From contig BSBN01000038.1 of NCBI GenBank assembly GCA_027924645.1, positions 1 to 64,000 on the forward strand: a stretch of 64,000 bases of DNA, given 5' to 3'. Numbering within the stretch: position 1 is the stretch's first letter; every line of letters begins with the position of its first letter. Below are positions 35,546-48,300 of the stretch, in pieces. The notes under the pieces are model-generated. The model did no database searches. It was not told the origin of the DNA and worked only from the letters and a program-made list of their open reading frames with translations. The position numbers and the translations under genes were made by a program. Source of the DNA: Cunninghamia lanceolata. Lineage: Eukaryota; Streptophyta; Pinopsida; Cupressales; Cupressaceae.

Positions 35546-38500
35546 TTGTATATATATATATATTTTTTTTTATTTTTTTTTTATCACTGTGTATTAAACA
35601 CAAAAACTATGAAAATTTATACACTTTTTTTTTCATTTTAAAATTTCGTTTATTATAGTTTAAAATATATTTATAAATATGTATATATATTAAGTTTATT
35701 AAATAGTTTCTATCAATTAACTTATAGGACAGAATACTGTATAAATTTACAATGAATTTTCATACAATTATATTTTTCAAATACATCTCAAATAAAAATT
35801 ATAAATAGAAGTATTTCACAAAGATTTTCAATTCAAATTTTCTCTTAATTACTTTTCAATTTCCATTTCAATGACTCAATTTAACTATAGTAAGCCTTGA
35901 TGTAAAGGGAAGAAATTAATTTTATTTTCACTTCTTCTCAACAAATAATATGCATGATTATAACAAGAGTTCATTTCTTTTCATAATAACAAAATTCAGC
36001 TTCACATACTTTATAAGATTCATATTTTCACTAGTTTACAATGAGATAAATTTTAAACAAACTTGGTAGTTTCCACAACAACTAACTTTCAATTTTACTA
36101 ATAGGATTATAAGGAAATAGACAATTCTAATATCCTTTTAAAAACAAATTTTCTTTTCTTTTTTTCTCATTTCAAAATGGTAAAACTTAATGAACAATAA
36201 AATTACAACTATCAACACAATAAAGGAAGATTTTCTCACAACCCCAAAATAGCCATTTTTACAACAATAGAGAGAATTTTCTCACTCTTAGCAAATCAAC
36301 TAGGATGTAGTCACTACTAAGACCAAGCTCTCTTATAGAGCCTTAAGAGTAAAGTAAAATAAAATATTTTTCAAACACAAAGAAACTTCTCCAATCTTCA
36401 CATTGAGCTCCATGAAAACCTGGATATCACATAAGGGAAGAAAACACCACACAAGCTGCTCTCCTCCCTACCGTAGACCCGCAAGAGGGTCACCCCCGAG
36501 CTAGGGAGATCATCCACACACCAAGGGTATTCCAAAATCCACTTCACAACAAGGTAAAAACAACACACCAAAACACACATACACCCAAGGATATTTACAC
36601 AACACAAAACTCAACCAAGGTGAGTTTAAAGAGGGGTGGGAGAGTGGACACACTCAACTCTAGAGTGCCACCCTTCACAATATTTCACTACAATTTTCCT
36701 CATGGCCTCAAGCCAACATATTAACAGACTTTCCAAGGAGATAATATTTTGGCTCTCAAGCCATATAACACAATTTCTCAAAGTCACACAAATGCCCTCA
36801 AGGCTTTCAACATCCCAAAACAAGGCATGAACTCGACGAGGATCACTCCTCCCCTACCCCACACTTGAGGAGCATTTCTCCCAAGTGGAAGAAGCTCTGT
36901 CAACATCCCAATAAAATTTCCCCACCATAAAAAATTTACAACACAAGCAAAATAAACATTTTCACACATCCTTCATGCAACAAATAAAAATACAGAGTAA
37001 AGGCCATGAAATCCAACCTTTAAAATCCCTTTAATGGATGAAATTGATGTAGAGCTCCACTAAAGTCTCCTCAAACCTAAGCCACCAAACTCCCTCTAAC
37101 CTTCTTCTCCCAAAAGCGATTTTCAATAAACAAAAATCCTCCAAATTCCACAACCCCTCTCCCTATCCCAAGTGGGATTAAAATAACCCAATTCCATGAG
37201 TTTAGAGGAATGGGGAGGTGACACTTGTCACCTCCTCACTCTTCCTCCAAACTACTATTGTGTACCAAGGGATGAGTGTTGGCATATGTCACTCACCCAT
37301 CTCTAAAGTCTTCCTTATCCCTTACCACATGTCATCTCTCTTACACATGAAAGAAAAAAATGGAGTTAAAGAGGGAAAAGGGTGACACATGTCTCCCCTT
37401 CCTTCCTTTTTATGAATGACCACACAACTCCATGGGGACTCTCACCAATTATGAGGGAGACTTGAAGTCAAGTCCTCCACAATTGGTGGGTCTTGGAGTT
37501 ATCCCTTACCTTGGGAATTGAAAAGGGATAGGTTTGAGTGTTGGTACCACTCATCCTATCCCTCCCATACCTCTAAAATTCGTCACTTAACTTCACCGTG
37601 AAGTTAAGGTAACCATACAGAGGTTAACCAAGGGTTACCCAAGTCAAAAGGGACCCTAGACCCACGGGGTATAACCCAGGGTCAACTTTAACCTAGTTAG
37701 GACACTCAGGGTCAAGTTAAGACACAAGAAAAGGGTCTCAAAATTTTAAAATTTTAAAATGAAATTCAAATACATTTCTTACAACACAAATCATAATTCA
37801 ATTTTACAAGAGGGTAGACCTAACCCATTCAACCTCATGCAAGACAACAATACAACATCAAATCAAACACAAAGTTGATCTCGGTTCCTCATGGAACCAG
37901 ATCGGCTTCACAAGGGATTACAACATAAGGTGTGGAATCATCTCCAGTATATATGGTTTGTTAGCCAAAACCTACGCACTCAATTACAAGGTCAATTTCA
38001 CATATAAATATCATAGCCGAAGCAACTTAAAACATGAATTACCATAACATACCACAGTTCTCATAAACATAATGAAATCACATTACAATTTTCTTTCTAA
38101 TCATCACCCAATTAGTTTTCCTATAATGTAAATATTAATCAGACATCACCCAATTAGTTTTCCTATAAAATAAACATTAATCTAACATCACCCAATTTGT
38201 TTTCTCTTAATGCAAACATCTATCCAACATTACCCAATTAGTTTTTCTTTAACATAATAAGGTTTAATAGTTTGAAAATTTGGGATCAACAGTCCCACAA
38301 TTATAAAAGTATCAACAACAGTAAGGTAAATAGTCACATGAATGGAAATGAAAAATGTAGGCCTCACAAACTAGGAGACCATGAAAACAATGAGAGAAAA
38401 AACTAGTTTTACCACTGTGTTTGACGAATTTTTTTACAGCATATTTTAACGAAATTAAAACCCATTATAGATCTAAAAGTCTAGTTTTCAAATATGTATT

Positions 38501-38572
38501 ATTTTCTACTATTGAACATAATTTTCTATTTATTATTTAGTTTCTAAACAAACTAAATCATAAACTTGAAAT
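35546..38572. other. Noncoding stretch of copy B
   Basis: Equivalent to 3791-6800, including the four-unit 42-bp array at 38102-38269. No gene. Confidence 0.6.
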
Positions 38573-40506
38573 AACATACGTTACTAATTTGTAAAAAGAA
38601 AATAAATTTTCTTTACAAGTATATTTGCGTCAATTAAATGAAAAAAAGCTTGCCAATTATGCTAAATTTGTCGATTCTGCTAAATGCCGGCAATCCTAGG
38701 GTTTTGGTTTCTATTGCTACCAAGACTGGAGCTAGGAGTGAGGTGAGGGTTTCTGGCACCAACGACAACACTCTAAACGATGGAGAAACTTTTTCTTTGA
38801 GCTCCTCAATTGAAGGTCGCTATGAGGGAGCTTCTGAGCATGTTATTGCCCAACATGGTTCATTACCTGCTGCACCTACTTTTGTTATCTCTGGAGGTCA
38901 GACTGGGTCTGGAAATGGCTCTTGCTTGTCTATCTCAATTCCTCAATTCCCAGTGGGAGACAATCCTACTTCTGTGCACTCCTTTGTAGCAGTGGTTAAA
39001 TATGGGCAGAGCAATGATGTGAGATCAACGAATATTTCTATGGTGGGTGATCCTATGGTAATTCCTAGCTCTAGATCTGAATCTCCTAGGGTCTCTTCAA
39101 AGCTGTAAAACACATGTATTTCTACCAGGAGGTCGGTACAATGCTTAGATAATCCTTTGAAAGTGAATTTTAGCATCGATATTTTAAAGCAAATGCGTGA
39201 AAATGAAGAATTTTTTTCTAAGTATGGGTTGATTGGTAGGTTTAGTCAATTTTGGCCCAACCTTCCTGCATTACATGAATGGATTTCAAATTCTTGGGGT
39301 CCCCTTATGGATAAAAACTTGGAAAGTTATCCCAGTGCAAAAGGGTTTTTCATAGTGGTATTCAACAACAAGCAAGACAAAAATGTCATTCTCAACCACA
39401 CATGGATGTGGGGTGAAAGCTCACTACTCCTAAAATCTTGGCATCCAAACTTTGATCTAGCCACTGAATCATTTGATGTTATGTCAATTTGGGTGCGCCT
39501 CCCTAATCTTCCTTTGCACTTTTGGTTTGAGCCATGCTTTGCAGCTATTAGAAACTCTTTTGGTAACTTCATAAGTACAGACGCAAATTCAAAAAAATTC
39601 ATCCACACAACCTTTGCAAGGATTTTGGTTGAAGTGGAACCTCCAAAACCCTCCCAGCAGAGATTATCTTGAATGCAAATGGAAACAATTGGTTGCAAAC
39701 TTTGGATTATGAAGGCTTAATTTTTAGATGCAGAAGATGTTACAAAATTGGTCACATTGTAGCAAATTGCCCGAAGGTGAAAACTCATGCAAAATGGGAG
39801 GCGTCCTGGCTGAAAGATGCCTCCCCCAAGCACTATTATGTTTCAAACTCTCCCAATCATTGTGACTCATCTAATAAGGATATCAGCTCAAAGATTGAAG
39901 CAAAGTCTTGTGAATTTTGTCCAACTTCAAATTTTGATCCAAAATTGACTACTTCATTGGAATCTTGTGAACCTGATTGTGATGTGGGAAGTGATGCTTC
40001 TCCATCAGCCAAAAAAAATTTAGAAGCTATTGCTCTGATTGAGGATGTTCAAACCTCAGAGGATAAAAATTCCCTCTCTCAGGTACCTTCAATTGCACTA
40101 AAAGATCCCATTGACAGGGATGGGGATGATAACTGGCAAACAATAAAGAAAAATAAGTGGATCAGCAGTCAAAGAATGGTGGGCTACAATGTTTAACAAC
40201 TTCGGTCTTCCACCTCTTTAGCTTCAGAGAAGAAAATGATTGGGGGGGATGTTGAATGACTCATAGCACAAAAAAAGATCACTTTCCTCAAGCTAACAGA
40301 GATCATAAATAAATTACTCTCTCAAGTTAATTCTGGTGTCAATTCTCAGTAAGAAACTTTTGCTAGGTCTTCAATTTACTTGGCTACTCTTGGATGTTTG
40401 AATAGGGCCTTGTGTGTGGTCTATTTTTTTTGTAGTTGGTTTTTATAGCCTTTTTAGGTAGGGTGATTTGGTTTTTGTTTGTAGTTTGGGTATGTATGTC
40501 AATGGT
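38573..40506 (+). mobile_element. Half-LINE, copy B (3' end lost)
   Basis: The left target-site repeat aacatacgttacta is at 38573-38586. ORF1 follows, then 3' sequence until the duplication breakpoint. The A-tail and right repeat present in copy A are absent, so the copy was truncated by the duplication rather than by retrotransposition. Confidence 0.7.
38638..40196 (+). pseudogene. LINE ORF1: DUF4283 plus CCHC zinc knuckle (copy B)
   Basis: Same protein as 6864-8434. The DUF4283 part is intact here in one frame (39157-39672), containing LESYPSAKGFFIVVF, SIWVRLPNLPLHFWFEPCF and ARILVEVE. The knuckle CRRCYKIGHIVANC lies at about 39730-39772. Private lesion: CAA to TAA near 39106, just after SSRSESPRVSSK. 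Shared lesion: the shift near 39642 separating DUF4283 from the knuckle. Copy B also lacks five codons that A has near 6970 (ASARS region). Both copies are therefore defective, in partly different ways. Confidence 0.8.
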
Positions 40507-40571
40507 ATGATTTGTTTTTTTGTAGTTGGTTTTTATAGCCTTTTTAGGTAGGGTGATTTGGTTTTTGTTTG
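40427..40571. repeat. 86-bp-spaced direct duplication in LINE 3' region
   Basis: 'tttttttgtagttggttttt...ggtagggtgatttggtttttgtttgt' occurs at about 40427-40485 and again at 40513-40571. It lies exactly at the duplication breakpoint, and copy A has only one. Confidence 0.85.
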
Positions 40572-40639
40572 TTTGTAGTCTTGAAGCAACAACTTCTTTA
40601 ATGATATTCGCTTAGGGATTTAGAACTTTATTGAAAATG

Positions 40640-43600
40640 TGTTACATCCCCAACTTAAAATTAGACTTAACCATTAACTTGGCATGATAATCAGGAGGAC
40701 TAGTCATAGTTAATTGATTTGATATTGTGGAAATATCTAATCTAACTTTTGATTATGAAGTAGAAATAGATGGTAAATAGTTTTGGAAATTAAATGATTT
40801 ATGCTACGAGATATGATAATGATGCACTGATTGTAATCTTGTGGTCATGAGTGTAACAGGAAAATGAATGTCCTTCGAAGAAGGAAGGAGAGTATCATCC
40901 TGGAGGAATGGTTAGACGTTGTGAAAACATAAGGTTGACTAGCCATCTGAGTAATCGACTTCTATGTCCTTCTCAATCCTTTAATAAGTTGTCACATGTC
41001 ATATCTCTTTTCTTTTGTTTCCATGTTCTTGGTAAATCGTGGTGTTGTTGAAGTTATGACGACAAGTCATGATAACCAGATGATGTTCTTGGAATATCAT
41101 CCCAAGTCATTCGACTATTGGGAATAGTCAATTTCGGGGGAGTATTACTTGACCTCAATAACTGACATTATTAATGTGAATCTTTTTACGATTGCAATCT
41201 CATAGTGATAATCCCTAGATAAAGATGAAACCTCTTAATAGGTTGTTACCTATAATATTGTTATTATTTACTTATCATAATAATTGTATTCTATCAAATA
41301 TTACTAAGTTGTTATAGTCGATCATGGGGATTAAAGGGAGCTTTGAGGTCAACCATCCCATGTTTTGCAAGGATTGGGCCACCTTTTGTGGAGACTCTAT
41401 CGAGTGGAAAGGTAGTTATCAATCTAAATTTGCATGCCATGGGTGATCTAAGGTCATGTGTTGGGTTTTCCATCTTTGAGTAGTCAATTTTCAGGGAGTT
41501 CATTGTTCAGACTTTTGGGAAAAAAAGAAGAGAGCTCATTGGGAAAAAGGTGGTGAAATTGTTTAGAGAGAATATTGGAGGAAATAAGTTGTGAGCAGCT
41601 GGATGAGTCGTAGTCTAGAACTGCATCTTGACTATTAGCCTAGTACAGGTAAAATGGGGAACAAAGATCCCAATTACTTTTTGTATGATGAGTTTATAAC
41701 TCAGTAGGACTTTTGCCTGAGTCCGTGTAGCTTGATGTTTCTTGTTATCTATTAAAAGCTGAGGCATGAGACCTGTAAGGTCATGCCATGGATAATGTTT
41801 ATATTCTTTTCTATGTTGTGATTCAAGGCCAAAATGGCTGAGCTATTGTTGTTTTAAACTTCTATTTATAGTGGTTCAAAGTTGTATGGCCAAACCCTAA
41901 CAAGTCAACTTTAAAGTATGAATATGCTCAAAGCCATGAAGGCTGAGCTAATTAAACATAGTAAACTTTCTTTGAGGCCATGCTTTGGGCCGTTGAGCCA
42001 AGCAATGGAACTTTGTAAACTCTTCTTGAGACTACGCTCAGCCGAGTCGTGATACTATGTAGTCTTGTCTATGATTAAGCTCGAGGCTCAAAGAGCCAAG
42101 TAGCAACTACACTATGTTTTATTTGTGTAAAATCTCGAGGCCTTGAGGCTGAGCTCTATAAAGATAGACTCTTTTCTATGTTTGAGCCTAGGGTCTTTCG
42201 ACCTGGCTGTATTGTATTGTATAATACATTCTATGATGACTAGAGCTCGAAGCCATTATGGCTGAGCATGTATTCGAAATATATATATTAAGCTCACGTC
42301 ATATGATGACAAGGGTAGAGCCTAAGATCTCTCGAATGGAGATATGAATGACTCCAGATGATTTGAGTCAACCATGAAATAATACAGTCATTTGACTGTA
42401 ATGACAGTCGATAAGGCAATATTACTTATAATACAGTCATTCAACTGAATGACAGTCGAGAAGGCATTAATACTTATCATACAGTCATTCAATTGTAATG
42501 ACAACCGAGAAGGAAGTTAATATCTATAACACAGTCCTCTGACTCAGATGATAGCCGAGGAGGCAATTATATATCAGTGTGACTATAACACTAAATTAAC
42601 ACCAATTTAGGCTTGTATGGAAAGCCGACTATGAATTATATATAGAAGTTATTTAAAATTGTTATGAATGTATATGTGAACCTTTGAATATGAAGGTGGT
42701 GAGACCTTTAAGATCATGGTCTCATCACGAGACAGTTAGAATAAGTTTTTATAAGATTATAGACTAGTTCTATATGAGTCTAAATTTAAGACTTATTGTT
42801 AAAAGTTATGAGTTATGAATATGTTACTTCTACTCTAATAAGACAAGCTATGCCTTGAGTACATGTATTCAATTTCATCATATGAGATTACTTGTTTCAG
42901 AAATTGTAAACCACATGTGACCTAGGTGTCAAATGGTCGAACTTGATATGAAATGAAAACAAACCTGGTGACGAGGAGTCACTAGAATCTTGGTATGAAA
43001 ATGACATATTTTAGTTGTAACCAACCTATCGAGGGAGTCAAATGTCCAAGTCTAGATAGTGATTCGAATTGATCCCCACTTGCACAAGACCTAAAGAATT
43101 GGGTCGATAAGATCTTATTGTAGGACATGACAGCTTATAAGTCAAGTTAGGGTGGTGGGCATACGACGACGTTCATTGTGCAATGTATATGTATGTAAAA
43201 TTTTGGCCAAAGTAATGAATCTGTCTCTGCATGCATTGTCGGTCCACAGTGTTCTAGATGGCCTAGTGTCTCCAGTAGTGTCATACAAGTTAGAGTGGAT
43301 CTATAGTGTGTGACCGTGAGACATTAGAAAGGACACAACACTAGATACTTAGATGGCTAACCTATTGGGTTCTAATTTCTAACCTTTCCATGAAGGGTAG
43401 GGCCTCTTCCAGTTAGGAAGATGTGTCGGGGACCGTAGGTCCTTGGTTGGAGGAAAAGCACCAGGATGATGCTCTCCTTCCCAAGCACGAGACAAGCCAA
43501 TGCTTATGAAGATAGATGTCATTAATTCTAGATACAGTGTTTGCATTTTATGACCAATTGGTCTATTGTAATTTAAAAACTTGATTAAGATGCCTAGAGC

Positions 43601-43824
43601 ATATATTGTATTTGATTAGTGATTGGTTATTCACTAAAGATTGTAATGGTTTACTGGATTGTAAGTTTTGTTATATCTTGATTTGATTAACATGCTTAAT
43701 TGATGGAAAAGAATATGTTCCTTTTGGTTAAAATTTTGATTATCTCTATCAATTCTTAATTAATGACTTGATTAAGTTATATGTTTAAGTTAAATCTTGA
43801 TCATTAAGGAAAGTGATATGTTAC
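40640..43824. mobile_element. ~3.2-kb LTR-like noncoding insertion
   Basis: It starts 'tgttacatccccaac' and ends near 'gatatgttac'. The sequence to its left (40579-40638, 'gaagcaacaacttcttt...gaaaatg') and to its right ('gtgtgatgctaaatgttttcatag', 43825) are adjacent to each other, uninterrupted, at 44148-44250, so this block interrupts a sequence whose intact duplicate lies just downstream. No coding frame is recognised; size, noncoding nature and similarity at 43131-43500 to the LTR-like blocks at 11.8-12.2 kb suggest a solo LTR. It holds many 'ggctgagc/gccatg' motifs (41830-42280). Confidence 0.6.
42384..42580. repeat. 49-bp tandem repeat, 4 units, each with a small palindrome
   Basis: 'acagtc(a/c)t' starts at 42384, 42433, 42481 and 42531. 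Each unit contains a palindromic core such as CAGTCATTCAACTGAATGAC. Lies inside the LTR-like insertion. Confidence 0.85.
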
Positions 43825-44456
43825 GTGTGATGCTAAATGTTTTCATAGTTATATAGAAACTTTTTTTGTGGGATTGGAAAATTATCATTATCTGGTGACC
43901 TTTAAGGGTTCCAAAAATATTGTAGGTTTTTCTTCCTCTAATCGTTGAATTTCCCTTGTGGACTAACCAAGGGGTATCTTGTTCTTATCCTCTCTGCTTG
44001 CCTGAATTTTTATTTTTTTTTGGAAATATTAGAAATTAGACTACATGAAAAGATTAGACTGCAATGCAAAAACAAGTAAGGTAATGATTGAAGCAGAGAT
44101 ATTATAGGTAATGATTGAAAAGATTATATTGTATTCACCATTAGAAATGATTGAAGCAGCAACTTCTTTTATGATATTCACTGAGGGTTTTAGAACTTTG
44201 TCAAAAATGAAATATGTGTGATGCTAAAGGTTTTCATAGTTATATAGGAACTTTTTTGTGGGATTGGAAAATTATCATTATCTGGTGACCTTTAAGGGTT
44301 CCAAAACAACTGTAGGTTTTTCTTCCTCTAATCATTGAATTTCCCTTGTGGGCTAACCAAGGGGTATCTTGTTCTTATCCTCTCTACTTGCCTGAATTTT
44401 TTTTTTTTTGAAAATTTGGAAATTAGATTGCAGGAAAAGATTAGACTGCAATGCAA
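43825..44456. repeat. Pair of ~240-bp direct repeats
   Basis: 43825-44070 and 44216-44456 match ('gtgtgatgctaaa...gggattggaaaattatcattatc...gactgcaatgcaaa'). The segment before the second copy (44148-44215) matches 40579-40638, showing that the whole unit was duplicated before the LTR-like block inserted into the first copy. Confidence 0.9.
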
Positions 44457-44883
44457 ATTAGGTTCTCATACCCTATCCCTTATTATTTGAATGTGTGCCA
44501 CAGCGACTCAATAACAGGCTCCTTACATATAAGATCCACTCAAAAAAGTCAATGCTTCTAGGTATATATTGATGTAAAGATGTTGGGGTTTCTGAGAGTT
44601 TTTCTATTCCGAAGAGTAGGACATTCTCATATGAGATTATAGCCACGACATTGGAATGATAAACTTGCCATAAATTATCTTATTGTTTCACAGAATTTCA
44701 CTTTAATGCAACCATATATGAAATGTAGGACTAAGCATTAGGGTTGAGATAGAATAAACGAGGATCTTAATTGCCTACTTTGTGTGAATTCAAAATTGTT
44801 TATTTTGTTTTATCTCCACAATGCTGCTTTAGATTAGTATTTTCAAAATGACAGATATTGTGTTCAAACTTTATTTAACAAGT
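44457..44883. other. Noncoding spacer
   Basis: No gene seen. It probably includes more decayed 5' sequence of the oxidoreductase relic, but I could not read it. Confidence 0.4.
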
Positions 44884-45264
44884 GTGGTAAACATCTATGG
44901 CATATCAGAGGAAGTAGAAGTCTTAAACAATCCTTAGCAAATTCTACCTTGTAAGGAATCTATAAGAATGCTACAGAGGGTTAGCTCAAACAGTCTCAAG
45001 TCATTTAGGAAACATAGAACTAGAAGCAGAATAGTCATGCTTTTTGCCATATTCTGAGGATGGCAAACCAGTTATTGGGAAGATTCCTGATATGGTTGGT
45101 GTTTATGTAGCTACAGGCCATATCTTCTAGGGCATACTGAATGCACCTGCTACTGGAGAATCATTGGTTGAATTTATCATCGATGGACAAGTAAAAAGTG
45201 TAGATTTAAAGCCCTTTGATCCTACTAGATTCAAGAGAGCATCCAAGAAGATTTCTGTCTTTTA
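44884..45264 (+). pseudogene. Relic of an FAD-dependent oxidoreductase (DAO/TDA3-like), C-terminal part
   Basis: Plus-strand translation gives VVNIYGISEEVEVLNNP (stop), QILPCKESIRMLQRV, then a shift to AQTVSSHLGNIELEAE (stop), SCFLPYSEDGKPVIGKIP, DMVGVYVATGHIF (stop), GILNAPATGESLVEFIIDGQ and DLKPFDPTRF, ending at TAG 45264. The ATGHxxWGILNAPATG block and the closing 'L.PF.P.RF' match, from memory, the C-terminus of plant FAD-dependent oxidoreductases of the glycine/D-amino-acid oxidase family. The TAG inside ATGHIF*GIL replaces the usual Trp. No intron interrupts about 380 bases, which fits either a last exon or a retrocopy; no poly-A tail is evident after the stop. The upstream FAD-binding GxGxxG part was not found. 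Confidence 0.7.
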
Positions 45265-47497
45265 GCTCTAATACAATGCTTGTGCACTTTAGCTCTCACT
45301 TTTCAATAGTATAGTGGTTGATCTCCAAATTAGTGCACTGTGTTTAGCTAGCTCCACAAATATTGTTGGTGAGACAACCCAAAAGTGCATGTTGAACCTT
45401 TATAGTTTTGTATAGTCTATTTTTTTATTCCTCAAAAAGAAACAAATGTAATTCTAGACTTGTTTGTTGTACAAAAATAAACACTTTTAACCAGTTAATT
45501 GTTTCTTAGATGATAGATCTTTCCTGCCATTGATAAATGTTCAAACTGTATAGTTTATACTTGCAGGATAATTTGCCTTTCATTATGTAAAGTTTAGATT
45601 ATATTGTAGGTCAGAGGGGCCTTCTCGTGCAAGTTGATGATGACATGACACATTGCTAGAAACAAGTCTTCATGTCCCATCAATGGGATGCCTGACCTAG
45701 CTCCTTAAAATAGTTCTTTACGATTCCAATTAATATTCAACATGTGTTGTTTATGCAGGGCATGCAAATAGAAATGTTATAAGTTTTTTATACTATGCAT
45801 GGTATGCAGTTAGAAATGTTATAAAATTCATGGCAAATACCATGATAAATAGTGCTTTAATGGGTGTGCCTCTTTCTTCAAAGTTATTCTTGGAGATTTT
45901 GCAGATAAACTAGTAACTTCTATACTGTACAATCTTTTGCATGTTTTAATGTCACGTACACTGTTTAGAGTTTGTGAAAACAAACTATATAATGTGTTTG
46001 CTGCATCGCATTTCTGGTGACTCTTTGATATTTGTTATGTTTCAAGGCAAAAGAAATCATTCAATCTAATGCTTGTTTATGAAATCTTTAAATTTCAAAA
46101 TGTTACAATTGGATGCTTTTGTTGAATAATGAAGTGGATACTATAATTTTTATGAAAACCTTCATTGGATTTTCGTGTGGAATGGATTGTCTACTATAGA
46201 TTTTTTCCATTTGAAGGTGGAATTTGCTCTCAGTGGATATTTTGTCTATTAGTTTCAAACAGTAAAAAAAATGATGCAAATTAGATTATTCTGTTCGATA
46301 ATGAAGTGGGCTCTTAAATTTTACAATTGTTTTTTAGAAATTTGACATTTTAAGATGAAACTTTATGTTAACTAGTGTGGGAATCTGTAATTTTACAGAT
46401 GCATATGTTGAAATTTGTGATTGGTGGATGATATTTTTTCATTTTTAGTTTTTAAATCCTAAATCATTCTTGCAATTAGATGATGATGTGTAATTTTATA
46501 CAAATGAATGTGGTAGATTTAAATTTTGGATGAGACATTTGTTCTAGATATTTTTTTACATTTCAAGATAAAAAAATCTTCTAATGTAGATTCAAAACCA
46601 TAAAAAAATTCTTGCAAATAGATGATTCTATTGAGTAATGGAGTTAGCTACATGATTTTAGAGAGGCTACATTGGATTTTATTGTAGTTTTCTTTTTAAG
46701 CTTATTTTAATTTTTTGATGAAAATTGTCCTACACATTTTGGGTTATGTTTTTCAAATGCTAAAACTGTTGCAAATAAAGGGTAAGTTAACAAAGATGAG
46801 GGACCAAAATGGGGGCTTAAGATCCCACTTTTTTTCTGAAATCAGGAAACATTAATGTTGGATGAGAAATTGAAGATAGCTACACTCAAAATTTGAAGAT
46901 GGAACAAAAATAAGAGTTGTAGTGCTCTGAATCTAGTTTCTAAACTACTAATTTTTTTCCAAAAATGGTTGAGATCAAGGGGTTCAAAAAGGGGGAGCAC
47001 ACAAATTGGTCCTATTTTTCTCAAAAAAACATAACATAGCGTTTGGTCTGCTCCTCCTAAAATGTTTACTTTTTTTTAGTATTTCAATAATCGCTCTAGT
47101 GAGAAATTAGCTAACACCATGTACTTTATCCTTGATTTTTCTGATAATTTTTTCATGAATAATTAATTTTTTAGTAATTTTTAAAGTGGACACATCCTGA
47201 AAAATAGAAATTTGAGCATGCTCCCACCTAAAATGTTTGAAAACTAATTGACCAAAAAAAAAAAAATTGAATGCGTGTAGAATGGAGTCTAGTTTCTAAA
47301 AATGTAACTTATTTAAAATTTTGATGAACGGTTAAAAAATAAAGTAAAAAATCCTAGACATTGGTTTTTGACAAAAAATGGACACACTAACAAAAGAAAT
47401 TCAAGATGAAACCCTTAATGTACTCAAAATGTCAAAAGAACTTATATGGTTAGATAGATAATAGAGAGATTCAGATTATGGTGGTTATATTATGGTT

Positions 47498-47503
<6 letters not shown>
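45265..47503. other. Noncoding stretch with degenerate ~110-bp reiterations
   Basis: No gene. From about 46090 to 46790, and again at 48690-49310 and 54600-54700, short motifs recur loosely: 'gataatgaagtggg(c)', '(t)gtaattttaca(g)atgc', 'agatt(t)...acattt(t)aaga(t)gaaa'. They look like highly diverged copies of one unit of roughly 110-130 bases. Confidence 0.45.
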
Positions 47504-47534
<31 letters not shown>

Positions 47535-48300
47535 GATAGAGAGTGAGGGACATGTTCAGAGACAGGGAGAAAGACTGAGAGGTAGAGGGATGATAGAGAT
47601 AGGGAGATAGAGGTTTAGGGTTTCTTAGGTTTAGGGTTTAGGTGTTTGGGGTATGGTGTTTAGGGTTTTAGGGGTTTAGGGTTGCTCAAGTTTAGGGCTT
47701 AGTGTTTAGAGTTTAATGGAATTATTTAGGTGTTGAGGTTTGGAGGTTTAGGGTTTAGGGAGAGAGGATTGATAGGGAGATATAGAGGACACCAAGAGGA
47801 GAGATAGGGAGATAGAGAGTGATGGACATGGCTAGAGACATAGGTAGAGAGATTGAGAGGTAGCGGGATGATAGAGATAGGGAGATCAAGGAGAGATAAG
47901 GAGATAAAGGTTTAGGGTTTCTTGAGTTTAGGGGTTGAGAGAGAGACATGTGTTTAGGGTTTAGGGGTATTATTGAGAGATTGAGAGGTAGAGGGATGAT
48001 AAAGATAGAGAGATAGAGATTTAGGGTTTCTTGGGTTTAGGGTTTAGGAGAATTGTTTAGGGTTTAGAGGCTTAGGGTTGCTTGGGTTTAGGGTTTAGGG
48101 GCATTATTTAGGATTTAGGGGTTTAGGGTTGCTTGGGTTTAGGGTTTAGGGTTACATGTCAAAAGCAGTCTCTCTCTCTCTCTAAACCCCTAAACCCTAA
48201 ATAATGCCCCTAAATCATAACCACTAACCCCTAAACCTTAAACCAGAGAAACCCCAAACCTCTATCTTCATATATCTCCCTTATCTCCCTATCTCTCTGG
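47504..48300. repeat. Telomere-like palindromic module 3 with (CT)n
   Basis: A (CT)15 run (47504-47533) is followed by purine-rich GAGATAGGGAGATAG repeats, TTTAGGG repeats (about 47605-48150), centre 'ttacatgtcaaaagcagtct' plus CT run (48152-48184), CCCTAAA repeats (48185-48250), then pyrimidine-rich repeats. The inverted pair is ttaggggcattatttagg (48095-) and ccctaaataatgcccctaa (48195-48213). Same architecture as modules 1 and 2. Confidence 0.85.

Larger units (their letters stand above)
31859..40506. repeat. Segmental duplication, copy B (partner 1-8741)
   Basis: Direct match to 1-8741; the homology may extend left of 31859 because copy A is cut by the window. The right end lies inside the LINE 3' region near 40506. 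B has a shorter spacer near 34095, longer (CT)n and (AT)n tracts, and a private stop in the LINE ORF1. Confidence 0.95.
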
